Counted from the stretch's first letter, positions 1-15,869 are shown. The stretch: 64,000 nucleotides of DNA from Xestospongia muta (GCA_963693285.1 OY848917.1:18643745-18707744); one strand, 5' to 3'. A program made the numbers and translations. Notes: generated from the letters alone by a model not told the origin.

Positions 1-2350
1 TTCAAACAGCCACTGCAGAATTTTACGTCAGCACCCTCAAGGTCTTTTTCAATTTTATTTATTTCTTTAACAGTGGGTCTTGACAGAGTTGGAGTAGAAC
101 TGTACCTTTTCTTTTTTGTAGGAAAAAAATTTTGATGTTCACAGTTTGGATTTGGTGACACCTTTTGCTTGACAAGTAGCTTTTTTAGTGCTTTGTTTGT
201 TTATAGCAGTTATTACAGAGATAACAGACTGAACATGTCTGTTAGCAGTCTGAATAGCATCGGTATTTTGACAGTAACTAGTGCTTCAAGTTTTTGAAGT
301 TTCTTTAATAAGGTTGTTTTAGTTTGTGTCAAAGATGTGTCAGGTTTTTGTCAGATAACAGGCTGGTAAAGTAAGAGTAAGTATCAGCTAACAGAGTAGG
401 ATCTTCTGAAATACTGTCTGTGTCCTTTTGCATATAATTCATATGTACAAGGTGAACATGTTTACATACTGTTGCGTGTAAGATAGAATCTAAGCAAGTA
501 CAAGTGTAGTTATGGGGACAAATTTGACAGTCTGTACATCAAAGCCTACATCCACAGTTTTCTTGAGCTTTCTCGACCACATAATTTGTATCAGGAGATG
601 ATTGTGATTGTACTTTCCATTTTGTATTTTCAATTTGTGTAGCAAAAGACAATTTTAACAATAGAGCTTTCTTGTAGCGTTTGTTTACCTCACATATTCT
701 ATGTGAATTTTTTCCCATTTCTAACTTACGAAAACGTTCAAATGCTTTATCTTGGCTACTCTCATTAATGTAATAAGTAAACTGTCAATTCTTCTATTTT
801 GTTTGTGGTTTAAGTACAATATTTTTAGGAGTCTATGAAATGATTCAAGGTACATGTTAGTGTTGATTGTTTGTTTGTTTAACACGCTGCCCATTGTGGT
901 AACTGTGAGCAATAATTTGTAGTAAAGTAGGCAAAAAAACAAGCATGTTCTGTTTGTAGGTGTGTGAGAAAAGATTGCAATGTAACTCTAAATTTAGCTT
1001 CATCTCTTTCGTTAAGTAAAATGCTTAGTTGATGGTATATTTTATATGATCTTTGTCTCTCACAGTTTCTACTAATGCTTTTCTCCATGTTCTGTCTATG
1101 AGCCAAGCACAAAGGATTTTCTTAGTATCTCCTTCACTAAACACTGCTTTCCATGCATTGAAGTAATTGTCAGCATCATCTGACATGAACCATGATTGGA
1201 GTAATAACACCACTACTACCTTTAATGGCTTCAAAGAAAGGTAACAATGATATTGTGTCTTCTCTGTTAGAAAGCATCCAAGCTACTGGTATACCTTCCC
1301 CATATTCATCAATCACAACTAGAGTTATTAGATTAAAATGATATATGTTGGTGCCGTGTGTGGTATCTATGTATACTGTGTCATACTCAAAAGCCTTTAG
1401 CATATCCCTCTGAAATTCTGTTTGAATGCATAACAGAAAATTATCATCTGCCAAATTATCTAAATTATCTGGTTGTGGTCTCCCTTGCTCTTTATAAATT
1501 ATAATGGGGTTATAAGGAAGTGCTTGCATATCTAATATCCAGGCGTTGACACTAATTAAGTTGTTGGCATGACGATTAATACCCTCTATGTTATATTGAG
1601 TTTTTATGTTGTGGATGTCTTGTCTGTTAATTAAGTGTTCTCGATTGATGTTGTTACAAACTGACTCGCAAATACTATCTAAAATATGCTCCATACTCAC
1701 TCCCTCTTTAAGCTTCTTAGCAATATCCTGTCGAATTGTCAAAAGTATTCGTAGATAAGCTAACTGTGTTGTGTGATTATAGTGTGTAGGGCAATAGGAA
1801 GTTAGGGACAATAAATTTTTAGTGTTTTGATGTCCTGCACTGCTTTGATATAAGCAGAGTACTGTGATCCTACATTTGCTGTTCCTTGTGTTTTTAATTG
1901 ATGTTTTCCAGCTCCCTCAGATTTGTATGTGCCTGCCCTGTTACAATAATAGTAAAACACCTTCATTCCATTGGAGGAGACCTGTGGTGCACACTTAAGA
2001 ACAAATAAGGAACGTGTAGTTATTTCAAACTCTTCCTCCCATTCATAAAATTCTTCTAACATATTGAAACTTATCTCCTTTTCTTCTATAGACATCTGAT
2101 GGTTTGATTGAAGATGTAGTAGTTTTTGAAGACTTGCCACTCTTTGGTAAAAGACATGAATTAAAAAGGTAATAAACACATGTACACAAACCTGCTATTA
2201 AATATAGTACATGTAACCAGACCACTTTCAACATCATTATGTGCACTCCTCATGTGTTTTGAGAGACCACTTCGAAATGAATAACCCCGTCCACAAATTG
2301 AACATGTATGTTTTTCACCAGTTGACTTAGATAGATTTGTTGGAGTTTTG
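1..2350 (-). pseudogene. Broken MULE-type transposase gene (C2H2 finger, DDE core, SWIM finger)
   Basis: Fragments in all three minus-strand frames add up to one MULE-family transposase, running off the window at its C-terminus. In order: a C2H2 finger after a TGEK linker (about 2340-2250; CSICGRGYSF then KHMRSAH); a FAR1-like segment (1802-2179; NRAGTYKSEGAGKH); the DDE core with DTTHGTN and VVIDEYGEGIPVAWML (1176-1811); the second acidic motif FMSDDADNYFNAW in another frame (1025-1234); an LCAW..DRTWRK..YHQL stretch split across frames (879-1112); NTNMYLESFHRLLK (721-942); and a SWIM finger, CTC then CKH (about 535-460). At least four frame changes occur with no plausible introns between pieces, so this is a decayed element copy or a badly sequenced one. 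A Lys-rich tail with CSGC follows at 1-150. Family assignment rests on motifs and order. Confidence 0.85.
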
Positions 2351-3290
2351 TAACTGTTACCAAATCAGTGAACAACAATATGTGTACTTTACATGCAATG
2401 CAGTATTACTATTACCTGCACACTTTGTGTAAACTTGTGTATCACTTTTTGTCTTAATAGAGGTAGCATGAAATAATACTGACTTCTTCAGAAAGTCATT
2501 GTTGAAGCCATCAGATTTAATTGTTTTATTCTTCTTTTTCAAAGAAAGAGAGGTTTTAGATGTTAACGCTGGCTTAACAACCTCAGGTTTACTAATTAGT
2601 GGATTGTGTAGGCATTTAGCTTCTTCAGGTTCTAGAAAGACAGGTTGGTAGCTGAATCCACTCAAAGGAATTAGTAACTGTAGTAGTGATGCTCTGATAT
2701 TATATTTTCTACAATTTACAGTTGAAAATGGATCAAAGTATGCATCACGAAGACTCACAACAATTGTCCACATAAAATTTCTTCTACTAATATTTTTCTT
2801 AGCAGTCCCATGTGTTCCTATAGTTAAAGAAAGTTTAATTATGATCACTGTGTAATTGTAAGACCTGATCAAAATCCCAAGTCATATCAAAGACACGGCA
2901 ATAAGCAAATTGTGTGACAAACACACCACAGTCTACACCATTAGTTTGGAGAGGTTGATCCTATGATTAAACTGTCATAATACATACCTCACTTCTGTTA
3001 CATACTGTTCTGTGAATATACTTCCATTGACCCAGTTAGGTACTGGTATGTTTCTTTCAATACATCTGTGTTCTAAGAATAACCTGATTTGAATTTGAAA
3101 GAATGTTCTTATAATAAGGACTATAGTACTTTAATTTTGTCCAATAACTTTGCACAGATCCTTTGTATAAATCAAAATATTCTGCTTGTCTCTGGTTGAA
3201 GTCTATAACCTGTTTTTTGTACAGAAGTTGTAATATAGTAATATGTAACTGATTTTTGTACCAGTAATGTCCAATGACATCTAGCATGGT
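2351..3290 (-). other. Possible exons upstream of the MULE fragment, product unknown
   Basis: Two minus-strand open stretches look exon-like. The first (about 2817-2419) lies between an AG acceptor (ctatag) and a CAG|GTAATAG donor and is Ser/Lys rich towards its end. The second (about 3287-2990) changes frame near 3090 and ends at a possible GAGG|TATG donor. Neither matches a family I recognise. Same strand and position suggest they belong to the broken MULE gene or link it to the USP gene upstream. Confidence 0.35.
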
Positions 3291-3676
3291 TAACAGTAGT
3301 AGATCTTGTTCTGTAAGGTTGACCTGTGTACCAGTAAATGACGTTTTGGCTTTAAAGATTGTTCACATACATTTCTATGCAATTTGTAACTGACTTATAT
3401 CCATCTAAACATAACTTCTTGATAAACTGAGACCCTAATACATAAACTCTTTTTCCATTCTGACAATACAGATAATACACAATAATAAGTTAGGTTTATC
3501 ATACTGTTGTTAGTGCCTTTGTTGCTACGATGTCCATGTACGCCTGAATGACCTGAAATGATTTCTTTCTTCAGACTGATTATATGTGTACACATAGTAT
3601 TCACCTCATCTGTTAGGTAGTCCATTGTAGTGAGACATGTGTTGTTTCTATTGCCTGCAAGTTTACATTTTCTATA

Positions 3677-5092
3677 TGAAGAGTGCATGTACATTTGTAC
3701 CTTCATCTAATTGATAGAAAAGCATGAATGGATCTTGTTGAATGATTGTTGCTGTACTAACAGGAGTAACCTGTATTATTGGTGATAGATTGTATGAAAT
3801 ACAATTTTGTACATACATTAGTGTCACTGATATAAAACCATTGAGTATTGTTTTCTGTGGAACGTATAAATGAAGAGTAGTGTCTATTATGATATTTCAC
3901 CAATCCCACAAGTTTGTAAATGGCACTGCCTACTTTTAATGTAGTTTTCTGTATGTGATACAAATAAACACACATACAGTGTTAACAAATATATATATAT
4001 ATATCTTTTCTTGTACAGCTACATACATCTTGTCTAATGTTTTATACCTGTACTTGAACAACCGGGCACTCAGTTAAGTCAGTTCTATTAAACATAACAA
4101 TTGGTGTCAAATGTTATTAGTTACATACAATATGTTTGACTAACAATGTTGAAATCTTTGTTATGTGAATACATAAAAGGTTGGCATGTTTTGTTACGTC
4201 AATAGTCTGAACAGATTCACCACAGCTTCCACACCTAGATTTATATTATATTAAACTTAGGGACAAATCTGTGACTGATCTTGTCAAACAGCAGGATCAT
4301 ATGTACATACCCTTCACAAATGTAGTCTATAATATTGTCTGAATTATCTAACTCATTAAAAATCAAGTCCTGAAGGTGGATTTTCTTGTTACCCTGTTCA
4401 ACATAATATTGAGCACTATTCTTAATGTAATTACTAACGTGTATTTTCAATTTAAGCACACTACTAGTCTGTGTCTTACTGTTACTGTAATTACATTTAT
4501 TACATGTCACTGTGATAAAAAGAGTCAGATAGGTGATAAAAATATTACTGTTTCCATCCAGTCATTAAAAAATTTGTTCTACTAATTGTTTTGTCCTGTA
4601 GTCAATAATAAATATTTTAAAATGTGATACAAGGCCTTACCTTGTATCAAATAGTTCAGTTAAATTATTGACTAGTTGGATGTAATACTCATGACCATTT
4701 TGGTATCTACCAGGAACAAATGATGCATGCATATCTGTTTGCAAATATAAGCTCTGATATTTATTGTATTTTTTCTCTTTTACTTGATAGAGTTTGAACA
4801 AGAGATTCTGATGGAAGTGTTGTTGTACCACTGCTATACCTGTACATGCTGTATAGGTTTAGTAATACCTTCAGTAAACATACTCCTGTGTGACAGCATA
4901 ACTTTGTATTAATTTGATTTTTTTTTAATTTTAAATACAATATATATTATACCTGATTTTGTACATTCACTACATGTATGTTTGCTGGTTGATCGCAGGA
5001 ATTCTAAAAAGTATGGTGATTTAGCAGACACTGGAGGACACTACTAACATAACAATTGCTAGCTGTGTTGGTGATACCAGGAGGCTGTAATC
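3677..5092 (-). pseudogene. USP-type ubiquitin carboxyl-terminal hydrolase core, with frameshifts
   Basis: Five exons on the minus strand give the USP (peptidase C19) signature in order. Exon 5092-4953 has the Cys box (NTASNCYVSSVLQCLL). Exon 4831-4641 carries HEYYIQLVNNL. Exon 4509-4311 has the first Cys pair (TCNKC) and ends ICEG. Exon 4234-4129 completes the second zinc pair in phase (CGSCGES). Exon 3948-3780 has the His box (LVGLVKYHNRHYSSF) and Asp motif (SDTN). A terminal QQDPFMLFY motif, typical of USP C-termini, follows to about 3677. All introns are GT-AG. Two breaks are visible: a 1-base frame slip in a homopolymer just after the Cys box (about 5012) and a frame change after the His box (about 3770). 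The catalytic Cys, His and Asp remain. It is either a recent pseudogene or a live gene with sequencing slips. A GCGCATGCG palindrome near 5153, 60 bp upstream, could belong to its promoter. Confidence 0.75.
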
Positions 5093-5152
5093 CTATGTAA
5101 AACAGCATGGCTATAACTTATTCCCTGGAATGAACGTGTATATTTTGTTTTT

Positions 5153-5163
5153 GCGCATGCGTG
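5153..5163. promoter_or_regulatory. NRF1-like palindrome GCGCATGCG
   Basis: A GCGCATGCG palindrome sits in an otherwise AT-rich stretch about 60 bp upstream of the first recognised USP exon. This matches the animal NRF1 core-promoter motif and is placed where a minus-strand promoter would be. Function is inferred from position only. Confidence 0.35.
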
Positions 5164-5339
5164 GGCCAGTATTGGACAAAAGGGTTAAAAATTGAAGGAT
5201 AACCTTCTCCGGCTAATGGCACTCTTGCCACTATCTGCCAAGTTTGTGTGTAATTGTAGTGTGCACAATCAGTATTAACAAGCAGTCCCTGGGGAACTTA
5301 CAGTAACGTCCCCTCCCCCTATTGCGCTAGTTGAAATAG

Positions 5340-6780
5340 TTGAGCTGTTGACAAGAGAATATTAATAATATTAACATAAGGTATATTGAGACTCGATTAT
5401 AGATAGCTGTCCATCTCAGTTCATCATAATGAGGTCAAGAGTAGGTACAATAAAATTGTCAGACTTGAAACATTGTGAGGGCATGTAGCAAGGAGCTCCA
5501 CAGCTCAATAGTAATGAACAGAAACATATTTGAGATAAATAATGTTGGGAAAAGAATTAGTGGGTAAAATGACTATATTTGAATATAAATTTACTGTTAG
5601 TTACAAGAACACAGGTGTTATTCAAACAGTGAAAACGGGAAGCTTTTTCCCATTACTTTTTATTTGTATATTTGAAAGAAAAACTGATGAAAAATGTCAT
5701 TGTCAAATGAACTCAAAAATAAACTACTTGTATTATCTTGAATATCCACTCTTCAGACAATCAGTCTCACTACAATGGTTTGACTTCATAATGAAGGTTC
5801 TTTTGTCAAGAACATAGAAATTTTCTCAATAAGAAATTGATCTCATTAAAGGAACTATTATTTTCCACTTAGATGTAACTTTGGACAGGCATCTGTTGAT
5901 GTTTGTTCCTGTTATATCTCCTCTACTTGTAGTTAGTTGGTAGAAATTCCAAAGTAAACACTTTGAGGGGTGACAATAATATCTACAATATTGAAAGTAA
6001 TAAATAAGGATGGCATCAATGTATTATTAGTAGCATATATGTTGCTACTTTCATTATATCTGTATTGCCTCAGAAATGTCTAGATCTTTAATAACTACTA
6101 ATAATGTTAGTGGTTGGGATACCTGTTACGGCAGCTAGTAGAATAATTATATCACAATGATCTATGTTATTTATACATTTTTTGAGATCATGTGCAGACT
6201 CTAATTAAAATTACAATGTATTTTTTTTTAATTTCAAATATCTGGCAGATTTATAAAGACAGGGAAGTTAAAGTCTTCAGAAGAATAGGTATTGAAAAAT
6301 GTGATTTTAAAATTTAGATGGTAGAAATAATAAAGATAGGAAGAAGCTGAACAATGGAGGATATATTCTTGGGAATAAATATGACAATATTGTAATCAAA
6401 TTTGTATAGGAAGTTGAATTTGCAAAATTTTTTGCAAGTAACTATAGCCTAGGAACTGAGAGTAGATCTAAGATGATTTTGTTATGTGCATAGTTTGATT
6501 TCATGCAGATGAGAACATTTTTCTGGCAAAGTTTGGTCTGCTTATAAAAAGGTCCATATTTCATATATGATAATTTAAGGTTTCGTCAAAATCTAAATTC
6601 AGTGTCATTGACCACATGGTAGGACGTACACTTTGATAATAACCATACCATATTTCTCTCCCATCACCAAGCTAAGTGGAGTACACTCAGTAGCTCTAGG
6701 TTGAGTAAAGAAACTTCTACCAACACTTGTAAACCTGTAGTAAAATAAAAAGACAATCATTTAATTCTTATCCTTACATA
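5340..6780. other. AT-rich stretch without recognised genes
   Basis: A short plus-strand open frame at 5542-5817 has no recognisable domain, no clear splice context and composition like the surrounding DNA. I see no gene, RNA or repeat here that I can support. Confidence 0.5.
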
Positions 6781-6788
6781 TTAGGTTA

Positions 6789-7516
6789 TAATAAATGTAT
6801 AACTGTTCATGACAATCAAGCAAATACACTGTCATCTATCCATCTGAGGTGGAGTAGCTTTTAATTTCAAACACAATCTGCTATTAATGCAATAGATGTT
6901 ATATTAAGATGGATACCATCATTGAGGTAAGCAACAATACAATATTAGTAATACTTTAAATATTACGTAGCATGCAAATACATATAATAATATTTGAAGA
7001 TAAACAATTTAAGTTAACAAAAAGTCTTGTTATTACTTACACAAAGGAAAGCTACACTCTGCCTGCTTGCTTGGATATAATATATATCAGTTTAGTTACT
7101 TATTGCTGCAGTACAAGCATTTTTTGTTGAAATTTAATTTTCATGAAACAACAAAATATGTGAAAACAAAATTGTAGAAAATACTTCGCAGACAAGAATC
7201 AACCTGAAAACTAAATCACACAAACATTTCTGAAAGGAATTATTGTGATTGAAAGAAGTGCTTCTATGATACATATTTGTACAGTAGAATAATTTAATGA
7301 GAAATTAACATGCACATATATTATGCAAATGTACATGTAGATGTACTGTTCATGTACATGTTACTAGGATACTCAACAACAATATTGAAACCATCTAGCA
7401 TATTTTGGATAAGGTATAATTGAAAGTACATAAATCTTGATTAAAAGCTACTCCACCTCAGATGGATAGATGACAGTACATGGCTTTATTGTCGTGAACA
7501 GTTATACATTTATTAT
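6789..7516. mobile_element. MITE-like element with inverted arms of about 75 bp
   Basis: The left arm (6789-6863) and right arm (7438-7516) are inverted copies. They share, for example, CATCTGAGGTGGAGTAGC and its complement, flanked by ATAATAAATGTATAACTGTTC and its complement. About 575 bp of AT-rich DNA without an ORF lies between. This is the structure of a non-autonomous terminal-inverted-repeat element. Superfamily is not assignable. Confidence 0.65.
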
Positions 7517-7779
7517 AATTATATATTAATGTTACATCATCACCACAAACAAGTTATATATAACATAATATGTAATATGAAGTGTTAGTATATTATCATA
7601 CAAGATATTTTGTTATAGCACACCTTCAATTTAATAGGTATCATTTAAACTTGTTGCTATCGTATCACTAGATGTTCTACATCAGTTATCAGTTATGAAG
7701 ACAACTACAGTAGATCAAACATATATGTTATAACTTGTTTGTGGTGATGAGGTAAAAATTAATATATAATTATAATATG
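7515..7779. mobile_element. Second, abutting MITE-like element
   Basis: Inverted arms at about 7518-7560 and 7731-7779 share CATCACCACAAACAAGTTATA and its complement, plus AATTATATATTAAT outside it. Total length is about 265 bp with no coding potential. It directly adjoins the element on its left, so one may have inserted next to or into the other. Confidence 0.6.
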
Positions 7780-10100
7780 CTCTAAATACTTTACACATAC
7801 TTATTGTAAACTCTGTATACTTCTCTCTCTCAAATTTAAGTGTTGTTTTCAGTTTGCTCTAAGAATGAAATTAAAACAGATTCACATTACCATCAGATAT
7901 TAAGTACTTTGGATGTCATCACAAAATTTAAAATTACAAACTCACTATGAAAGGTTAATAATTATTGTATGGTGCTAAACTTTTGAGAGACAATATTTTT
8001 ACAAATGTAATGTGCACCTTAGCAATTTTTCCTATGTGATATATATATACCAGGAGTATATACTTAGTACATTTTATCCAATTACAAGTCTTACTGATGT
8101 AACTGGTGAAAAGATAATTTTTTGTTTTGATTTGCAAATATATTATGAGACTAGTAAACAACTTTCTTTAACATACCATTCCTTACATGCAAAATGGTCC
8201 TTCTCCACTTCACAAGTAGATTTTTCTAGGCTAAATACTAACATCATAGTGGTATATTGCCATGATTACCATGAGAAAGACCAATGTTACAGTATAGTGG
8301 TTAGCTCTTAATTAGAAAGGATTTTAAATGAGGAGGGTTACTACAATAAGCACAGTAAAAACAGAAATAACCAAGGGTGAGTTATAGCAGTAGTATCAGT
8401 TTTAAAGGAAGAGTATGACTAGAGGTACAACTGCTTGATCACAACCAAGAATGTCATTCCGTTTTTTTTATAGTCCATCAGGAAGAATGTCCTCCAACCT
8501 TGACAGATGTCATAGTTTATTTAACTGGATGTGAATCAATCTCACTCTTAGGCTGGAACTATCAGACAAGCATCAAATTTGTTAATCATGATTGTCCACC
8601 CACCAAGGTTTTAGTGCACGTGTTCTTTCACTTTTTAGCTCACATATGCATTTAACTTACAAACAGACTTTAATTTATTCAAAGAAAAGATGGATATGAC
8701 AATTTTGGGATCTCAAAGCTTCTTTTGCAATGTTTAACAATTGACTTACTTTTCATCATTTAACCTTATCACTAGATCAGAGTTGATAATTTTTTCTTTT
8801 AAAAAATACAAAAATGTGTAAAAATCATAAGTAATACCCAAGATCAAGTATACAGATACAAATAGAATTCAGATGATGGACAGCCTCTATGGAACAATTC
8901 CTCTATTCGTGATAGTTGAGGTATATATATGTACATACTTATATCCACTTTCTTTAGCTTGGGAACTGTTAATATCTTGAAGTAATTAAGGTCGAACTGA
9001 AACAAATAAAAATGCACTAAAGTGCTTAACCTCGCTGGGATGCCCAGTGTAGATCCATACTGCAGAGTGCACGTACACGTATATTTAAGATTCGACAAGC
9101 TGTGGTCAAATTATTAATGTCACGTGATGCACATTACAATGTTGTTTGATGACTCAGCATTTCTCTTCAATCAAAGGGAAAAAAGCTTTGCTGTTTACTG
9201 AGTACTTTGCGCTCGAATTGACAAAAGGTCCAATACCTTCCAACTTCTTAGTAAAAGTAGAGATTCTCCAATGACAGCTATGGTGCTAGTATTTTTAGTT
9301 CGCCTTCAATGTATCGACAAAGATAACTGACAAAGTTAATAAGTTTCCAGCCAAGTATTTTTGCAAAAGTTCTCACTTTAAAAGTTGGAAAATGTCATAA
9401 TCTGTACGCAGCAGCTTTTTATTGAATTTTCGAGTCTTCACTGAAGGCTGTGCTTTTTTTCAAAGGTTTTTCAAACTTTTAAAGCTTTTTGTTCGTTTGA
9501 CGCTCCATTTATCAGTATTCTTAAGAAGTACAGAAGTTTCGCTACCGTACACTATAGTTTGGTGGCTACCAGTGCTGTGTTTGCCGAGTTAAAGCAGTTC
9601 AAAGCCATTTGCATGGTTACAGATACGCACACACCAACAGACTACAGTACCCTCGCTATGCGCCCATGCACAGTGAGGTTAACTATAGTACCAAAACGTG
9701 ACTACAGGTCTCAAGGGACGTATATAAGTGTTCGATGAAATCTATAGACCAGGAAATTTAACTTTTCTAGATTGCTGCCCTCTTCAACATTGCGCAACAT
9801 TCACTTTCTCCAACTCACAAGCCATTTTTCCTGAACATGTCATCATATGAATATTATTATATATCAACTATGGTGTTTGATACCACATTATTTGTTTTTC
9901 ACACCAGATCATATTAGTGACCTCATAAAACGTTTGATTTAAAGTTTTAAACAAATTCAAGAGTGAGACCTAATTAAATCACAAATGACATCATTATAGT
10001 ATATTAGATGGAAATAGTGTCAAGTACCTTTATTGCGGAAATTGTCACTTTTCGATAAATTGTTGTTAGTGAGTTTTCGTATTTGAGCTGTTGTCATGGA
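7780..10100. other. Long stretch without a recognised gene
   Basis: The open frames at 7955-8161, 8012-8311 and 8844-9098 lack recognisable domains. I could not place any of them in a spliced gene. The 9050-9720 part is less AT-rich and has a CACGTG E-box at 9121-9126, so it might hold a promoter, but nothing decisive is visible. Confidence 0.45.
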
Positions 10101-10276
10101 CTAGTCTCGTCCCCAGACCTACTCTCGCAAGCTAAAGTAGGTCTGGTCACACGGCTTGACTTTTGTGTCCCCAGTAAGGAATGTGGCGCAGGTGTTGGTA
10201 TGCAATTAGAGGCAGTGTGAAATATGAATATAATTTGTAATCATTAATTTAGATGAATTTATGCTACCAGTTCATC
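10101..10276. mobile_element. Partial copy of the foldback element seen at 15917-16817
   Basis: This begins CTAGTCTCGTCCCCAGACC, as both ends of the large palindrome do, and follows its arm closely through GTGTGAAATATGAATA. It then jumps straight to the palindrome's loop sequence (TTTATGCTACCAGTTCATC). It has one arm end plus the loop and lacks the middle of the arm, so it is either a shorter family member or a deleted copy. Confidence 0.75.
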
Positions 10277-10439
10277 TATTAACAAGTTTTGAATATGGAA
10301 TTTCATATTGTCATTCCTACTCTAGTCATTATCTTTTTAAATTATTGAAACTTTTCAAGACAATTCTTATTAATCAAAGAGTGGCATTAATTATACAACA
10401 TTTCAAACTAAAACAATTTTAGTTTCAAACTATATTTGT

Positions 10440-11389
10440 TCACTGTGCTCGACATACTTTCATCTCAGAAAATGAAATAAGAATCGAATTGCTCCACCTC
10501 ACTTGGCTTAAATAAAGACCATTTAAGTGGACATGAAAACAGCTTTTAAACCACCAAGCCCCGTAAAATGAAGAGGCACAATTATTACACTGTTGATCGT
10601 TGTCATTGTCTCTAGTAGTAAATTTCATGAGGTTATGGTATGCAAGTGAGTCTCCAGCAGTACCTCTTTATCCAGATACATGGAGAGTATAATCAGTGGT
10701 AGAACTACCTATGTAAAAGGTAGAGTAACTGGCATATGCAGTGTTACCATCTTTATCTCTCATATCAACTCGTAGTTTTGTTGATACACTTCCATTATCT
10801 AAACGGTGGAGTTTGCTTAGGCTTAGCCAATATTCTCCTGATAAGTTACCAAATCCATGAACATAATCAGTCCAGTTGAGATAGAAGTCAACAGAACCAT
10901 CCATTCTTTGAAAGACAGTCCATCCATCACCATCAGTCTCCTTGTGGCAATAGGCCTATACAATATGTAGCGGTAAAACATCATGTTTGTTAAAGACAAT
11001 GTTGCACCTTAAAAGGTGACATGTTGTCAGGTTTGAGGGAATAGATACCACTCTTATTTTGTCCTTTCCTCAAAACATCAAGACAATCTAGATAATGTAC
11101 TTCAGGAGTAGTAGGTGAATCATCAGCAAAACAAGCACAATTGTATTTTCCTTTCTTCTTCAGTTCTATACAAGTGCAAGAGAGATCTTGTCCTTCCTCA
11201 TGTGTAGCTTTACAACTATACAGATACTCTATAAGGAATTAGAATTAAGAATTTATATGATATATTAATCAAGTAAATAACAAAAATGCTTAGCTCTGAA
11301 TAATAGTTTTAACCTTTTAGTTCTGGTGGACAATTTGCTATCACACTGCAGATAACAATAGCTAGAAAGAGAACAATACTGAGCTTCAT
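10440..11389 (-). pseudogene. Fibrinogen C-terminal domain protein with one in-frame stop
   Basis: Three exons join in phase: 11389-11314 (ATG and signal peptide MKLSIVLFLAIVICSV), 11228-11008 (Cys-rich segment, then DCLDVLRKGQNKSGIY, the start of a fibrinogen-related domain) and 10955-10440. The last exon carries the core fibrinogen fold (ETDGDGWTVFQRMDGSVDFY, GEYWLSLSKLHRL) and its end (FTTRDNDND, NCASSFYGAWWF, LNGLY). At 10668-10670 a TAA stop stands where family members usually have Tyr, in the HVSG(stop)RGTAGDS stretch. The same frame then continues cleanly to 10440. With the stop, the product loses the calcium/ligand-binding end of the domain. Intact it would be a secreted lectin-like protein of about 270 residues. 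It is a recent pseudogene, a segregating null allele, a read-through gene or a base-call error. Confidence 0.88.
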
Positions 11390-11689
11390 TTCTGTTTAGA
11401 ATTGGCACCTTCATCTTTGTGGTACTCAATGATTCCTTTATATAACATAAGATGAGACACTCACAATGCGTTGTCATGGTATCATCATGCTTAGTCACAG
11501 TGTCATCATTATTGTACAGACATACAAACCTGATGGAAGACAGTCCATATCATTGATATATAGTGTAGTATATTACTTTAAAGTAGAGAGACCTGATTCA
11601 GTTTGGCCTCAAAAGCACATGTGGTGTGTTTAATTTACTCTAATTGAGTAATTAGTGCTGACTTATCATCATTATCATCCTGACTCATC

Positions 11690-12147
11690 AGTCTCCAAGT
11701 CACAATAGGCCTATACAATGTATAGAGATCAAGTATCATGTTTGTAAAAGACAATATTGTACCTTAAATGGTGACATGTTCTTAAGTTTGAAGAAATAGA
11801 CTCCACTCTTATTTTATCCCTTTCCCTGAGCATCAAGACAGTCCAGATAATGTACTTCAGGAGTAGTAGGTGGATCATTAACAAAACAAGTGCAGTTGTA
11901 TTTTCCTTTCTCCTTCAGTTCTATGCAAGTACAAGAGAGATCTTGTCCTTCCTCATCCTTAGCTTTACAAACTATACAAATACTCTGTAGGAAATTATAA
12001 CAACAATAAATGAGTTAAATATTCAATACTGGAATTAGACGTTATATTAATTAGAGATATTTCACCTTTTAGTTCTGATGGACAGTTTGCTATCACATGG
12101 CTGACTACAACAACTATAATGAGAATAATGTTCAGTTTTGCTTCCAT
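11690..12147 (-). pseudogene. Decayed 5' part of a second fibrinogen-related gene
   Basis: A tandem paralog of the gene at 10440-11389. The signal-peptide exon is intact (12147-12066; starts MEAKLNIILIIVVVVS, ends CPSELK). The second exon (about 11985-11780) is close in sequence but has an extra T that brings in a stop early, and a second frame break near the GTCTTGATGCTC segment. After that only the first bases of the fibrinogen exon remain (AYC..ETDE at about 11690-11720), then the similarity stops. No fibrinogen core is present. Confidence 0.8.
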
Positions 12148-12159
12148 TTTATGAATTAG

Positions 12160-12813
12160 CAACTTGAGGAATAGTCTTATCTTACGTGATACTAACTACT
12201 TCTTTATATACTCTTAAACTGATTGGTTTATTTAACCAATATGTGGTTATACAGGTTGCATGTATGTAGCAAATTATTCAATGCAAACTGAAAGTAAACA
12301 CTGTACAGCTTTTTATTACTAATGATTAAGTGATTGACTGTTTATGTAGCTATTGTTTAGAACTAATGTTTTTACCAAAAGAATATGCTACTATGGATTC
12401 ATATATACAGTTAAATGTATTTTGCATGGATGTATAGAACCAAATGATGTCCATGAATGGGTTATTTATTTCATAATCCAAACCACCATCATGTTAACTT
12501 AAATAAAATAATTTAATGTTAATATGATGGTAGTTGAGTTATATTACTGTTAAAACATATAAGTCATTTTAGCCTATTCATCATTCATCAATGGACATTA
12601 TTTACAGTATAATAGTTGGTGCAAGCAATAATGTAAAGTATGGAGTAACTTTGTTTATGTATCAGCTCTCACACCATATTGATGTAAAAATATTTATTAG
12701 CATTAAAACCGAATTTATATTTTTAACAAGAAGGAAATCAATGTAAATATAAACACTATCTTGTGGCTTACATACATTATTTTCAGTCAAGCTTATAAAA
12801 TAGTTTGATAGGG
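12160..12813. other. Intergenic, with a weak inverted repeat
   Basis: No gene is seen. An imperfect inverted repeat around 12485-12535 (ACCACCATCATGTTAAC against GTTAATATGATGGT) with looser outer matches (ATGTCCATGAATG near 12450, CATTCATCAATGGACAT near 12590) may be a degraded MITE. Confidence 0.35.

Positions 12814-15869
<3,056 letters not shown>

Noticed and set aside
5542..5817. 91-codon plus-strand frame
   Set aside because: No domain, AT-driven composition, no splice or promoter support.
8844..9098. 84-codon frame with a Leu/Phe-rich middle
   Set aside because: Looks a little exon-like with a donor near 8930, but no neighbouring exons or domain could be found.
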